64,000 bases of DNA from Schistocerca nitens (taxonomy: Eukaryota; Arthropoda; Insecta; Orthoptera; Acrididae): contig NC_064616.1 in NCBI RefSeq assembly GCF_023898315.1, positions 534,397,102-534,461,101 on the forward strand, read 5' to 3'. Shown here piece after piece: positions 36,188-47,693 of this stretch. Below the pieces are notes generated by a model, which worked only from the letters and a program-made list of their open reading frames with translations, searched no databases and was not told the origin of the DNA. The translations under genes and the position numbers were made by a program. The stretch's first letter is position 1. Every line of letters starts with the position of its first letter.

Positions 36188-36397
36188 GTGGTTCTTGGGC
36201 TATTTTTCCTAACATACGGTGAGAGGAGCGTGATTCAAAGCAAGAAATGTTTCATAGGGGCATTTCTTTGTTCGAATCCTGCTCAAGTACTCAGCACTTT
36301 TAAAGAAATCCTGGGCAGTAACACTATACACATGGGTTCAGAGAGTATAACTTGGCTTTATTGCCATAATTCTACCGCTAATGGTACAGAAGACTGA
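36188..36397 (+). pseudogene. Unidentified ORF with paralogue at 35125
   Basis: A 69-codon frame with IQSKKCFIGAFLCSNPAQVL, matching the block in the ORF at 35125-35307, and continuing with STFKEILGSNTIHMGSES. At DNA level the two copies share about 85 aligned bases (from 35233 and 36234). Some differences are silent and most others conservative, which would fit past protein-level constraint. Function unknown. Confidence 0.35.
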
Positions 36398-36410
36398 CTT
36401 GACTGCGACT

Positions 36411-38713
36411 GGAGGCTGCCGACAAACAAGCAGAGAGCATGCTGGCCTGAAGAGGAGTGGAACAGTACGACTGGATGGGACGAAGGCTGGTTGAGAAGCC
36501 GTCAGAACTACAGCCCACTCAGCAGTCTTCCCGCGTCTCCCACGTGACCATTCTCGTCCCTATGATTGGCTGCTGGGGGTGTTCAGACGAGTGTGTCTAC
36601 CTAAGCGACGCTCTCTGAAGGCGTTACCCCATCAGCAGTACTTACTGTAAAAATATATTCACGTTACCTGAGCATGTTCAGATGGAGATATCAGTTGTAT
36701 ACAGTACCACACCGTCCTACGCCAAGCCACAGGTCTGCAGAGAAACGCTTCTGCTTTGTACAACGAACAAGAGTTGAAAAATTAAAAATTAAAGATTTTA
36801 AACCATGAATAAAGTTTCCTTTACTCTGTTCTAACAACCCTGCCACAACAAAGGTCAAAATTTAATAATGATTGTGGTGTTGCTCACGCTGCTAAATACT
36901 GCATTTTCGGTCTACAACAAAATTATTATGTGGCAGGTGTCATTAGAGCACAGTTATTAAAGTCATTTCATGTAATAATGAACAAACTAGGCACTCATCT
37001 TTTCGTGTTTCCCACGCTGGTCTCGTTGTAAAGTCATGGCTCAATCGTCGAAAATCTAGGCGGTGATGATTCCAAGCTCGGATGCAAAGAGGCCTAGGTT
37101 TTATTCTGCTATATTCAAAAGTTTTGTACATGCGCTTCACAAACCATTCTTGAAGATTAAACCTTTCAAAGTTAGCACAATAGTGATGTAAAAAAGAAAA
37201 AGAATAAGCACTCCGAATTTAAGTTACAGTTCCTTTTTATTGCTTTTATTGCAATATCACGTAACACACAAAACATCACTTCACAATACAAAACATACTT
37301 GAAAACATCTTCCTCACTGTTAAAGTTCGCATTTTATAAGGTGACTAGGTTATGCGTCTTTGCAACATGACGTCCAAGACTTGACTTTTGCAAGGTCCGT
37401 CTCTCTAACAACGAACTAATAATCGCTTACGCGCCCAAAAACCAGAGTTACAAGTACGTCAAAGATCATAGTGACAAAAGAAAGAATACACATAAGAATA
37501 ATATCATTGCAACATAAACATATCGATGCATCAAAGTATCTCTACATTAATTAAATCAAACCTGAATGTTGTCTCAGAAATATGTTAAGTAGTTAACAGA
37601 AACACAGTAGAATATCGCTGGTATCGAGAGGTTCAGGTGAGTTGCCGTAATGGTTACGTAATCAAGTACCATTACACTGTAAGTCCACCAAGCACAGTAT
37701 TTGGAGCCTTAGTCAAGTCGGTGGCTGCCTGCTTCGCATCTCTGAAGTGCAAGCTTCGCTCCAGCAGTGCAAACAAACAGATCAACTTTAGAGACCTGTT
37801 CATCCTGCCTTTGGCGTTATTGAAACTTGGTGACATCTCAGAAGGTGTCTGTCAATTTTGATTTACTAGAGTAGCACAGACTCATCATACTAAATTTAAT
37901 ACATTTTTCCCCGTCATTTTTATTAAATACACTAAATTTTTCTCATTTAAGGTGTGACATCGAGTTATCAAATTTTTGTTTTGGATGCCACGAAAATCTT
38001 TCCACGCAGAAACTACAACCAATATCGTCTTGCCTTTAAAATTTTGTCTTGGACATCGCATTGTTAACGAGGGAGAGACAGTTACATAACTGATTAGCTA
38101 GCTCAGTGGTAATGTGGTCACTGTATAAAGCGAGTCGTCGGCTGCAGCCTGGCAACGTACCTAACATACTTGCTCAGCTTTTTATCTCTTCTCTGTCGCA
38201 ACTGCAAGCAGCCAGATAGAAAATCAGAATGGAAATCCTTACAACACTTCTCCATCATAATCATACAGTGTAGATGCAAAACGTGTAGGTGAAAAGCTTA
38301 TGAAACTGCAGAACTGCACACATCTTAGTTCCTGCAGTAATCTGCTTCTGCCGACATTACGTTACATTTTTGCGAACACACAATTTGACCAGTTTGTGGG
38401 ACCGAGTAATTTGTCACTTAGTTTCCTTCATGTGTCTAGTACCACTGGCAGAATTGTATACATTCGTGGTGGTCCTGAAATGTTTCTTAAATATGACAAA
38501 AGTACACATATACATAGATGTTTTAAGTCGAAACTGTATAAAATATTAATAATTCATGTTACAGATACTTTCTGTTATATTGAAAGCTAACACTCTATCT
38601 TGAATGAACCAGAAGTGTTCATATAGGAATATGAGCACTGTTCATGCCGTGATGTGTAAACCCTGAAACAGAAAGTATTATTTGTGGATAACACTATAAG
38701 ATTTTTCACCAGT
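36411..38713. other. Non-coding stretch
   Basis: A GC-richer patch at 36410-36620 is followed by AT-rich DNA. A tagctcagtgg word near 38098 looks like an isolated A box, but no tRNA or SINE could be built around it. No gene is called. Confidence 0.5.
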
Positions 38714-39000
38714 AATAAGGAGATGCCATCCCCCTTGAACCATGGACCTTGCCGTTGGTGGTGAGGCTTGCGTGCCTCAGCGATACAGATAGCCGTACCG
38801 TAGGTACAACCACAACGGAGGGGTATCTGTTGAGAGGCCAGACAAACGTGTGGTTCCTGAAGAGGGGCAGCAGCCTTTTCAGTAGTTGCAAGGGCAACAG
38901 TCTGGATGATTGACTGATCTGGCCTTGTAACAATAACCAAAACGGCCTTGCTGTGCTGGTACTGCGAACGGCTGAAAGCAAGGGGAAACTACGGCCGTAA

Positions 39001-39843
39001 TTTTTCCCGAGGGCATGCAGCTTTACTTGGGTAAAATATTCCGGAGGTAAAATAGTCCCCCATTCGGATCTCCGGGCGGGGACTACTCAAGAGGATGTCG
39101 TTATCAGGAGAAAGAAAACTGGCGTTCTACGGATCGGAGCGTGGAATGTCAGATCCCTTAATCGGGCAGGTAGGTTACAAAATTTGAAAAGGGAAATGGA
39201 TAGGTTAAAGTTAGATATAGTGGGAATTAGTGAAGTTCGGTGGCAGGAGGAACAAGACTTCTGGTCAGGTGACTACAGGGTTATAAACACAAAGTCAAAT
39301 AGGGGTAATGCAGGAGTAGGTTTAGTAATGAATAGGAAAATAGGAATGCGGGTAAGCTACTACAAACAGCATAGTGAACGCATTATTGTGGCCAAGATAG
39401 ATACGAAGCCCACACCTACTATAGTAGTACAAGTTTATATGCCAACTAGCTCTGCAGATGACGAAGAAATTGAAGAAATGTATGATGAAATAAAAGAAAT
39501 TATTCAGATAGTGAAGGGAGACGAAAATTTAATAGTCACGGGTGACTGGAATTCGAGTGTAGGAAAAGGGAGAGAAGGAAACGTAGTAGGTGAATATGGA
39601 TTGGGGCTAAGAAATGAAGGAGGAAGCCGCCTGGTAGAATTTTGCACAGAGCACAACTTAATCATAGCTAACACTTGGTTTAAGAATCATGATAGAAGGT
39701 TGTATACATGGAAGAACCCTGGAGATACTAAAAGGTATCAGATAGATTATATAATGGTAAGACAGAGATTTAGGAACCAGGTTTTAAATTGTAAGACATT
39801 TCCAGGGGCAGATGTGGACTCTGACCACAATCTATTGGTTATG
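39001..39843 (+). pseudogene. LINE ORF, endonuclease part
   Basis: The frame is open from 39001, after a stop at 38998-39000, and no ATG precedes the first domain motif. APE-type endonuclease motifs are all present. They are GAWNVRSL near 39136, the catalytic glutamate in ISEVRWQ near 39228, GDWNSSVGKG near 39541, and the DSDHN block near 39820. The domain would nick genomic DNA to prime reverse transcription. It reads directly into the RT part in the same frame, but a SINE inserted at 39856 places a stop at 39940-39942. Confidence 0.9.
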
Positions 39844-39855
39844 ACCTGGAGATTA

Positions 39856-40092
39856 CCGAGCGAGGTGGCGCAGTGGTTAGCACACTGGACTCGCGTTCGG
39901 AAGGACGACGGTTCAATCCCGCGTCCGACCATCCTGATTTAGGTTTTCCGTGATTTCCCTAAATCGCTCCAGGCAAATGCCGGGATGGTTCCTTTGAAAG
40001 GGCACGGCCGACTTCCTTCTCCATCCTTCCCTAACCCTACGAGACCGATAATCTCGCTGTTTGGTCTCTTCCCCCAAACAACCAACCAACCA
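39856..40092 (+). mobile_element. tRNA-derived SINE, family B, nested in the LINE
   Basis: The head has an A box (tggcgcagtgg) and a B box (ggttcaatccc). The body ends in a CAAACAACCAACCAACCA-type tail. Target duplications acctggagatta (39844-39855) and acctgtagatta (40093-40104) differ at one base. SINE plus duplication is 249 bp, exactly 83 codons, so the LINE frame is kept on both sides and only the SINE's internal stops break it. Confidence 0.95.
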
Positions 40093-40104
40093 ACCTGTAG
40101 ATTA

Positions 40105-42206
40105 AAACTGAAGAAACTGCAAAAAGGTGGGAATTTAAGGAGATGGGACCTGGATAAACTGAAAGAACCAGAGGTTGTACAGAGTTTCAGGGAGAGCATA
40201 AGGGAACAATTGACAGGAATGGGGGAAAGAAATACAGTAGAAGAAGAATGGGTAGCTTTGAGGGATGAAGTAGTGAAGGCAGCAGAGGATCAAGTAGGTA
40301 AAAAGACGAGGGCTAGTAGAAATCCTTGGGTAACAGAAGAAATATTGAATTTAATTGATGAAAGGAGAAAATATAAAAATGGAGTAAATGAAGCAGGCAA
40401 AAAGGAATACAAACGTCTCAAAAATGAGATCGACAGGAAGTGCAAAATGGCTAAGCAGGGATGGCTAGAGGACAAATGTAAGGATGTAGAGGGTTATCTC
40501 ACTAGGGGTAAGATAGATACTGCCTACAGGAAAATTAGAGAGGCCTTTGGAGATAAGAGAACCACTTGTATGAACATCAAGAGCTCAGATGGAAACCCAG
40601 TTCTAAGCAAAGAAGGGAAAGCAGAAAGGTGGAAGGAGTATATAGAGGGTCTATACAAGGGCGATGTACTTGAGGACAATATTATGGAAATGGAAGAGGA
40701 TGTAGATGAAGATGAAATGGGAGATACGATACTGCGTGAAGAGTTTGACAGAGCACTGAAAGACCTGAGTCGAAACAAGGCCCCCGGAGTAGACAACATT
40801 CCATCGGAACTACTGACGGCCTTGGGAGAGCCAGTCCTGACAAAACTCTACCATCTGGTGAGCAAGATGTATGAAACAGGGGAAATACCCTCAGACTTCA
40901 AGAAGAATATAATAATTCCAATCCCAAAGAAAGCAGGTGTTGACAGATGTGAGAATTACCGAACAATCAGTTTAATAAGCCACAGCTGCAAAATACTAAC
41001 ACGAATTCTTTACAGACGAATGGAAAAACTAGTAGAAGCCGACCTCGGGGAAGATCAGTTTGGATTCCGTAGAAATACTGGAACACGTGAGGCAATACTG
41101 ACCTTACGACTTATCTTAGAAGAAAGATTAAGGAAAGGCAAACCTACGTTTCTAGCATTTGTAGACTTAGAGAAAGCTTTTGACAATGTTGACTGGAATA
41201 CTCTCCTTCAAATTATAAAGGTGGCAGGGGTAAAATACAGGGAGCGAAAGGCTATTTACAATTTGTACAGAAAGCAGATGGCAGTTATAAGAGTCGAGGG
41301 ACATGAAAGGGAAGCAGTGGTTGGGAAGGGAGTAAGAAAGGGTTGTAGCCTCTCCCCGATGTTATTCAATCTGTATATTGAGCAAGCAGTAAAGGAAACA
41401 ACAGAAAAATTCGGAGTAGGTATTAAAATCCATGGAGAAGGAATAAAAACTTTGAGGTTCGCCGATGACATTGTAATTCTGTCAGAGACAGCAAAGGACT
41501 TGGAAGAGCAGTTGAACGGAATGGATGGTGTCTTGAAAGGAGGATATAAGATGAACATCAACAAAAGCAAAACGAGGATAATGGAATGTAGTCGAATTAA
41601 GTCGGGTGATGTTGAGGGTATTAGATTAGGAAATGAGACACTTAAAGTAGTAAAGGAGTTTTGCTATTTGGGGAGCAAAATAACTGATGATGGTCGAAGT
41701 AGAGAGGATATAAAATGTAGACTGGCAATGGCATGGAAAGCGTTTCTGAAGAAGAGAAATTTGTTAACATCGAGTATAGATTTAAGTGTCAGGAAGTCAT
41801 TTCTGAAAGTATTTGTATGGAGTGTAGCCATGTATGGAAGTGAAACATGGACGGTAAATAGTTCGGACAAGAAGAGAATAGATGCTTTCGAAATGTGGTG
41901 CTACAGAAGAATGCTGAAGATTAGATGGGTAGATGACATAACTAATGAGGAGGTACTGAATAGGATTGGGGAGAAGAGGAGTTTGTGGCACAACTTGACC
42001 AGAAGAAGGGATCGGTTGGTAGGACATGTTCTGAGGCATCAAGGGATCACCAATTTAGTATTGGAGGGCAGCGTGGAGGGTAAAAATCGTATGGGGAGAC
42101 CAAGAGACGAATACACTAAGCAGATTGCAGTAGGTACTGGGAGATGAAGAAGCTTGCACAGGATAGAGTAGCATGGAGAGCTGCATCAAACCAGTCTCAG
42201 GACTGA
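40105..42206 (+). pseudogene. LINE ORF, reverse transcriptase part
   Basis: The same frame as the endonuclease resumes after the SINE. RT motifs are KAPGVDNIPSELL (finger), FVDLEKAFDNVDW (motif A), KGCSLSPMLFNLYIE (motif B, where relatives usually have RQGCSLSP) and RFADDIVILSE (motif C, near 41455). A C-terminal block with MYGSETWTVNSSDKKR and RRMLKIRWVDDITNEE follows. A 16-bp deletion between 42126 and 42127, seen by comparison with the copy at 46435, shifts the frame so that it stops at 42147. The original stop, TGA at 42204-42206, lies in another frame. Confidence 0.9.
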
Positions 42207-42234
42207 AGACCACAACAACAACAATAAGGAGATG

Positions 42235-42815
42235 GCCGCACAAGCTTCCATAATGCGCAACAACAATGAAAAGCTACGCTGTCGTAGTACTGTTTCAAGT
42301 TGTGCCAACAGTTGACCAAGCTAATCAGTTGTCCTCTCATTATCTCACAACCATGGAACAAATGTCTATCATCTGTATCTCAGGTATAGTATCCAAGACC
42401 GACACTCTAGTATAGTTTTGGCATTCCATACACACAAAAAATGGGATAAGAAACTACCTACGGAGGGAGAAATGATCGTCATAATAAAATAAGAGAGATT
42501 AGAGCTCGAATGGAAAGATTTAACTGTTCCTTTTTCCCACCCGCCATTCGCGGAGGGGGGGGGGGGGGGGGAGATGGTAGAGAAGTAGTATGAAAATGCG
42601 GAAATGAAATAGTATGAAAATAGTATGAAAATTGCGGAGTAACGATGTAGTTGTAGATGTTTTCAAAGTTGCACGTATTGAGTCATAGTGAGATTAACAA
42701 AAACCATAAGACACGAAAGTACTTTACAAATAATTACTAACGTACACAAGTGGCATTACCATACAACATTTAGAAGAAAAACACAAGAAGTTTAATATTC
42801 TCCCCAATAGTCGTT

Positions 42816-42877
<62 letters not shown>

Positions 42878-44158
42878 CGATTCCACTACAAAATTTTATA
42901 AACATGCCAGCTATTCAGATGAACTCTTCTAATTTTATAGGCAGCTGGTTCTAAATGCCCATTACTTTTGTCCACAAAAAATATTTGTCATAAACGTCTT
43001 AAATCTATCTGGACCTTTCCAGAATCATTAGTTAGTTCTCAGCGCTACTTATTACTACACCGCTAGAATCTACTAAACTACATATAATTCAGTTATGGCT
43101 AACCCATATCACACTGTTTCAATTGCCTGACTACAACTATGGACCCAGTGTACGTCAGTGATAATCTTTTCCATCTGTGGCCAGACCTACGAAAAACATG
43201 CATATGTGCATTCCTGTCGTCAACTCAACAGTTAACTAACGGTGCATAGGCAGAAGCTAATCCCCCACTATGTACAGACTGAAGCATTGTACATGACGAC
43301 ATGCTGAAGAAAATCAAAGTAAAGGATACTATTATTAGAATACTCCACAAAATGCCTCGTTCTGGACAGTGATATGTAAATGCATTCTGTCCACTTACTA
43401 GAAAAATCCATTATATAATAGTACTTTACTACATTAGTTTAGGCACAAATACGAACTGATTCGCTTCTGCAACGAGAAAACACAAGATTATCACATACTG
43501 TCCGCTTTCGTTGGTGGATTCACATCCTCAACTCCAGCATGTCCCTCCTAAGTATCAGCACACACAAAATGTTCATGTATACACTCAAGACTGTGAATTA
43601 GTGAACCATACAATATACACGATCAAGGAATATCTTCAAATTTCATGATTACAGCACTATCTCCCTCTTCTAGAAACACACCATTGAAAAGAATATAACA
43701 TCAAATATAGAAATATATAATTAGGAAATGAATATGTCGCCATAAACGCAATTATAACATAAATCAACCAGCATTTGGTTGCAGTAGCAGAACACTGTGT
43801 ATGGTATGGATGCTTATTGTTATCTTTTGAAGTATACCACTGTTTTTTTTTACACAAAAATCTCATTTTATGTCCAGAAACACATATCTCCTGTTTAATT
43901 ACACAGACAAATCTTCTAATTCTGTACAACATGTAACTAATAGAATCATGCCTATACTTGCTGACTTGCAAGACATGAGAAAAATGAGTAGCAAGTGTGA
44001 TACATAAAACTCATCTGAAAAAGAATTTGCATATTAGTAAAGACCATTTAACACTACAATAAACTGTATACACTTAAAACTGAAACTGGAATAGATTGTC
44101 ACAACTGTGCACTGCAACATGGCTACTCAGAGAAATCTTTCACATTGGATACATGGTG
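42235..44158. other. Non-coding stretch
   Basis: AT-rich, with a G run near 42550-42571 and a long TA run. No gene recognised. Confidence 0.5.
42818..42874. repeat. (TA)n microsatellite
   Basis: About 28 uninterrupted TA units. The length is likely to vary between individuals and assemblies. Confidence 0.95.
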
Positions 44159-45110
44159 TTAGAGAGTCTCAACATCGTGTGTTTTATGATGCGCAACCCA
44201 TTTTACTGAGAATGGATCAACACAGAATGGAAAGAATTTAGGAGTGAGCAAATGTGTCACACTCGACAACCTGTGTGACCTGACCAGCACCTTCTGTCCA
44301 ACAGCAAAGGAACTCACTGCCATCAAGACTTCAGCATATCTTCTACATTTCGTTCCTGTAAGCTGAGTAGTCGCCAATGAACGCTTCACTACATCAGTAT
44401 GCTGTAGCTCCATAGCAGAAGTTACAGGCAAAAATTCCTGAAGATTTCCCAGAAAATATTGGTTCTCCAGTAAAGTTACTGATGTTAGAGGAGTAGAGCC
44501 ATTTGGTAATTTATTGCTAATTTCCTAAAAGATCTTGATAGAAGAATGACAAGATTAATGACGATCTACATAAGTTCCAAAGTTCTTTTATAACCTGTTC
44601 AGATGGTTTCAAAGCAGGAAGATATGTTGAAATAAGAACAGTTTAGATTTTCTTTCCCTGAGCAGTTCTCTTCCAAATTTGCGACCGAAAATGAGAACCA
44701 TTATCTGGTATAACTTTATCTGCATGACTAACGAACTTCAGAAAATTCTTCACAAGAGCTCATATTTAGACTTACTAAGACTTTCCTTAGAGATGTTAGT
44801 TAAATAGAAAAATTTTGACATCAACTCCACAGCTGCAGAGATGTATGAGAAAATTCCCTGGCAGTTCTTCACAGAGAACCGAAAACATCAATAGCAGCAA
44901 GTTTATTTAACTTCGAAGGAATGACAGAAAATAGCAGTGCATGGTGGGATACTGTTAGCGGCTTCACCCTTTTGGCATGGTCTACATGGAGCTAAGCGAA
45001 TTCTCTTCTCCATGTCAATGCAAAAACAGTTTCACAAAGCTGGTGACAGCACTTGTTAGTTCCGAAGTGTACGTAACTCCGATGAGTACACAAATTCAGC
45101 TCTTTCATTG
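44159..45110 (-). pseudogene. Gypsy integrase remnant
   Basis: Near 45000-45110 the minus strand shows a histidine/cysteine zinc-binding segment and then RVKPLTVSHHALLFSVIPSK. IDVFGSL near 44890 is the start of the integrase core (IDxFGPL in relatives). The frame at 44159-44431 has FAVGQKVLVRSHRLSS and LTPKFFPFCVDPFSV, the chromatin-side C-terminal fold of gypsy integrases (GDLVLVK...FFPLYEGPY). The frame is broken between these parts. Confidence 0.65.
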
Positions 45111-45142
45111 AATCATCTTGTATACTCACAACCCAGTGTAAA

Positions 45143-45583
45143 CTACTGTGATCGTCTTTTTAGTTGAATAGTATTCATGATCATATAACACTGCGTAATT
45201 GCCGTGTTAGAGTGGTCTTTCCATTTCAGCTCCATTTCGTTCAAGAAGGGGTTTTTATCATTCTCCTTATCAAAACCTGCAAGTGACCATGTGATGTATG
45301 CCTCAAGTGCTACACTTTTTAAACATAAAAGGCTATAATTATTCGGATTACAATCTCCCAGAGTTTCATTTTTCAATTCTAAAGCTAATTTTAAGAGAAC
45401 ATCCACAATGACATTTTTCTTTCCAGGAATATGAACAAAAGTGAAGTCGAATTCTTGTAAGTATAATTTCCATCTGACTAGACATCTATGGGTTAGCTTA
45501 GCACACATACAAAATTGCAAAGCTGTACGATCTTGGTGGACCTTGGTCATCTGATTAACGAAATTTTGGAAATCCCCATGCAA
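45143..45583 (-). pseudogene. Gypsy RNase H and connection fragment
   Basis: A 146-codon minus-strand frame with CAKLTHRCLVRWKLYLQEF and TFVHIPGKKNVIVDVLLKL. This is the end of the RNase H region (RLTRWxLxLQEFDF and HIPGxxNxVADALSR in intact gypsy elements). The aspartate of ADALS survives as VDVLL. It belongs to the same element as the neighbouring RT and integrase. Confidence 0.75.
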
Positions 45584-45899
45584 ATGGCTAAGGCTTTCTC
45601 CACTGTGACAGAATATTTATGTTCATATTTGCCGTGTCGGCTTGTAAACGCAATAGTTCTGTGAACCAAACCACAATATTCTTCAAATTCGTGAAAGAGC
45701 TCAGCTCGAAGAGTAGTCAGAGCCAAGACATAATTCTCTTCTTAGATGGTCATGTGACAGTAGAGGAGCACTAATAAGAACTTGTTTCACACCTTCAAAT
45801 TCAGTACGTGCCTGGGCGTGCCATTCCTATTGAGCATTCTTAACAGGCAGTGCACATAAACGTGGTAGAATGAACTAGTTAAGATTCATAAAAGTTCAA

Positions 45900-46415
45900 A
45901 AATTTTATATTCCTACAAATGAATGAACTTGCTTTCTGATTAGAGAAATAGGGTAATCTATAATTTGTTCATTTTTGTCTGGATCAAGATGAATGCCTGA
46001 TGTAGTCATAATATGACCAAGAAACTTAACTTGCCTTCTTCCAGATTCTCATTTTTCTAAATGGACGAAAGTTCACAATCTCCAAAAACACTATACAATC
46101 TATCTAACACCTCATCATTTCTTTCCCAACTGTTTTCTCCTGGCAGAACATCAGTCTACATTGTAACCGTCTTCCCTGAATCAATAAGCAAACTACTGTT
46201 GAGTCCTCTAATTAAGGCAGCCGAGCAAACATTTAGTCTGAAAGGCATGTTATAAAATTGATAAGAGCCATAACACAAAAAGGTAGTATACTACTGCAGG
46301 AGGGATATGTTCAGTCTGCCTCTAAATTTCTCTTAAATCAATGGACGACAGAATACTAACTTCACTAAATTTTTGTAATGATTCATCCAACATTAAGGGC
46401 CCACCAGATTATGAT
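45900..46415 (-). pseudogene. Gypsy RT fragment, catalytic half
   Basis: The minus strand near 46140-46260 reads NVCSAALIRGLNSSLLIDSG and then a block equivalent to YVDD-LPG, in which stops replace key residues. The segments that follow, NDEVLDRLYSVFGDCE and GKLSFLVIL, correspond to the thumb and connection. The frame is heavily broken, and the catalytic aspartates are not intact. Confidence 0.55.
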
Positions 46416-47299
46416 GTTGTTGTTGTTGTGGTCTTCAGTCCTGAGACTGGTTCGATGCAGCTCTCCATGCTACTCTATCCTGTGCAAGCTTCTTCATCTC
46501 CCAGTACCTACTGCAACCTACATCCTTCTGAATCTGCTTAGTGTATTCATCTCTTGGTCTCCCCCTACGATTTTTACCCTCCACGCTGCCCTCCAATACT
46601 AAATTGGTGATCCCTTGATGCCTCAGAACATGTCCTACCAACCGATCCCTTCTTCTGGTCAAGTTGTGCCACAAACTCCTCTTCTCCCCAATCCTATTCA
46701 GTACCTCCTCATTAGTTATGTCATCTACCCATCTAATCTTCAGCATTCTTCTGTAGCACCACATTTCGAAAGCATCTATTCTCTTCTTGTCCGAACTATT
46801 TACCGTCCATGTTTCACTTCCATACATGGCTACACTCCATACAAATACTTTCAGAAATGACTTCCTGACACTTAAATCTATACTCGATGTTAACAAATTT
46901 CTCTTCTTCAGAAACGCTTTCCATGCCATTGCCAGTCTACATTTTATATCCTCTCTACTTCGACCATCATCAGTTATTTTGCTCCCCAAATAGCAAAACT
47001 CCTTTACTACTTTAAGTGTCTCATTTCCTAATCTAATACCCTCAACATCACCCGACTTAATTCGACTACATTCCATTATCCTCGTTTTGCTTTTGTTGAT
47101 GTTCATCTTATATCCTCCTTTCAAGACACCATCCATTCCGTTCAACTGCTCTTCCAAGTCCTTTGCTGTCTCTGACAGAATTACAATGTCATCGGCGAAC
47201 CTCAAAGTTTTTACTTCTTCTCCATGAATTTTAATACCTACTCCAAATTTTTCTTTTGTTTCCTTTACTGCTTGCTCAATATACAGATTGAATAACATC
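46416..47299 (-). mobile_element. 5'-truncated RTE-like LINE, second copy
   Basis: This is the reverse complement of the last 880 bases of the LINE at 38726-42222, from the RT motif B region to the (CAA) tail (GTT repeats at 46416-46428). It is truncated at 47299, just after the GCSLSPMLF region. It is inserted in the RT of gypsy relic 2. A target duplication was not clear. Confidence 0.9.
46435..47298 (-). pseudogene. RTE-like LINE RT C-terminal half
   Basis: A 287-codon frame begins at the truncation point with MLFNLYIEQAVKET. It contains RFADDIVILSE (motif C) and MYGSETWTVNSSDKKR, and it ends AASNQSQD before the TGA at 46435-46437. It keeps the C-terminal 16 bp that the copy at 42126 lost, and otherwise differs from it at only a handful of residues. 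It lacks the endonuclease, finger and motif A regions, so it is non-functional alone. Confidence 0.9.
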
Positions 47300-47480
47300 G
47301 GTTATATTCTGATAGACTAACAGTATTCATCTCTCAGGACCCAAATAAAACCTAATGGAATAAGGCTTATTTGGTACAAACAATAACAGATTGTTGTAGA
47401 AACTAACAGTGGGTTCAATGGCAGCCTGATGTAACAGATTCTTAGTTTCTGCTCCCACTCTCTGTTTAGAAATCAATTGT
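47300..47480 (-). pseudogene. Gypsy RT fragment, N-terminal half
   Basis: The minus strand reads PIQLISKQRVGAETKNLLHQ and then AAIEPTVSFYNNLLL, the finger region of gypsy RT (relatives: a primer-side segment, then GVIEPSxSPYxSPLLLV). The LINE at 46416-47299 separates it from the catalytic half. It confirms that the LINE landed inside an RT gene. Confidence 0.65.
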
Positions 47481-47693
47481 ATTGGAAAGGTTTAACAAAA
47501 TATTGTGTATGTTACTCGCCTTTAGACTGATTCTAAAAACCTTTAATATTACCTGGATGTTCTGAACATATGGGTGAATGACGGTGGAAAACATTAAACA
47601 AACCATCCTTGACCGCTTTGTCAGCATTTTCAATTCAGTGAACCCGCTTCTGCATTTTTTCAAAGTGTATTCACCCCTTTGGCATTCCATCAT

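Larger units (their letters stand above)
34860..36410 (+). other. AT-rich island with unusual ORF fragments
   Basis: This stretch is more AT-rich than its flanks and shows no transposon signature. It holds two related ORF segments (35125-35307 and 36188-36397), an unidentified 60-70 codon frame (35460-35672) and a zinc-ribbon relic (35764-36020). All read on the plus strand. Gene density and strand agreement hint at a decayed, compact, possibly virus-derived insertion. That is inference. Confidence 0.4.
38726..42222 (+). mobile_element. Full-length RTE-like LINE with nested SINE
   Basis: Perfect 12-bp target site duplications (aataaggagatg at 38714-38725 and 42223-42234) bound the element. 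It has a 5' leader (38726 to about 39000), one long reading frame with endonuclease and then reverse transcriptase, and a very short 3' end that finishes in a (CAA)-type run. A single EN-RT frame, a simple-repeat tail and a YGSETW block near the C-terminus fit the RTE/BovB group. The length is 3497 bp with the SINE and about 3248 bp without. It is disabled by the SINE insertion and by a 16-bp deletion near the C-terminus. Confidence 0.95.
44159..47693 (-). mobile_element. Ty3/gypsy retrotransposon relic 2, split by a LINE
   Basis: From right to left on the minus strand it shows the start of the RT (about 47300-47480), the RT catalytic half (45900-46415), RNase H (45143-45583) and integrase with its C-terminal region (44159-45110). 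A truncated RTE-like LINE sits between the two RT halves. LTRs and gag were not recognised. Many stops and frameshifts show it is old. Confidence 0.75.

Noticed and set aside
38090..38150. Isolated A-box-like word
   Set aside because: No B box or SINE body at the proper distance.
46341..46993. Plus-strand ORFs over 46341-46993 and similar minus-strand ones at 41664-42243
   Set aside because: They are antisense shadows of the two RTE-like LINE copies.
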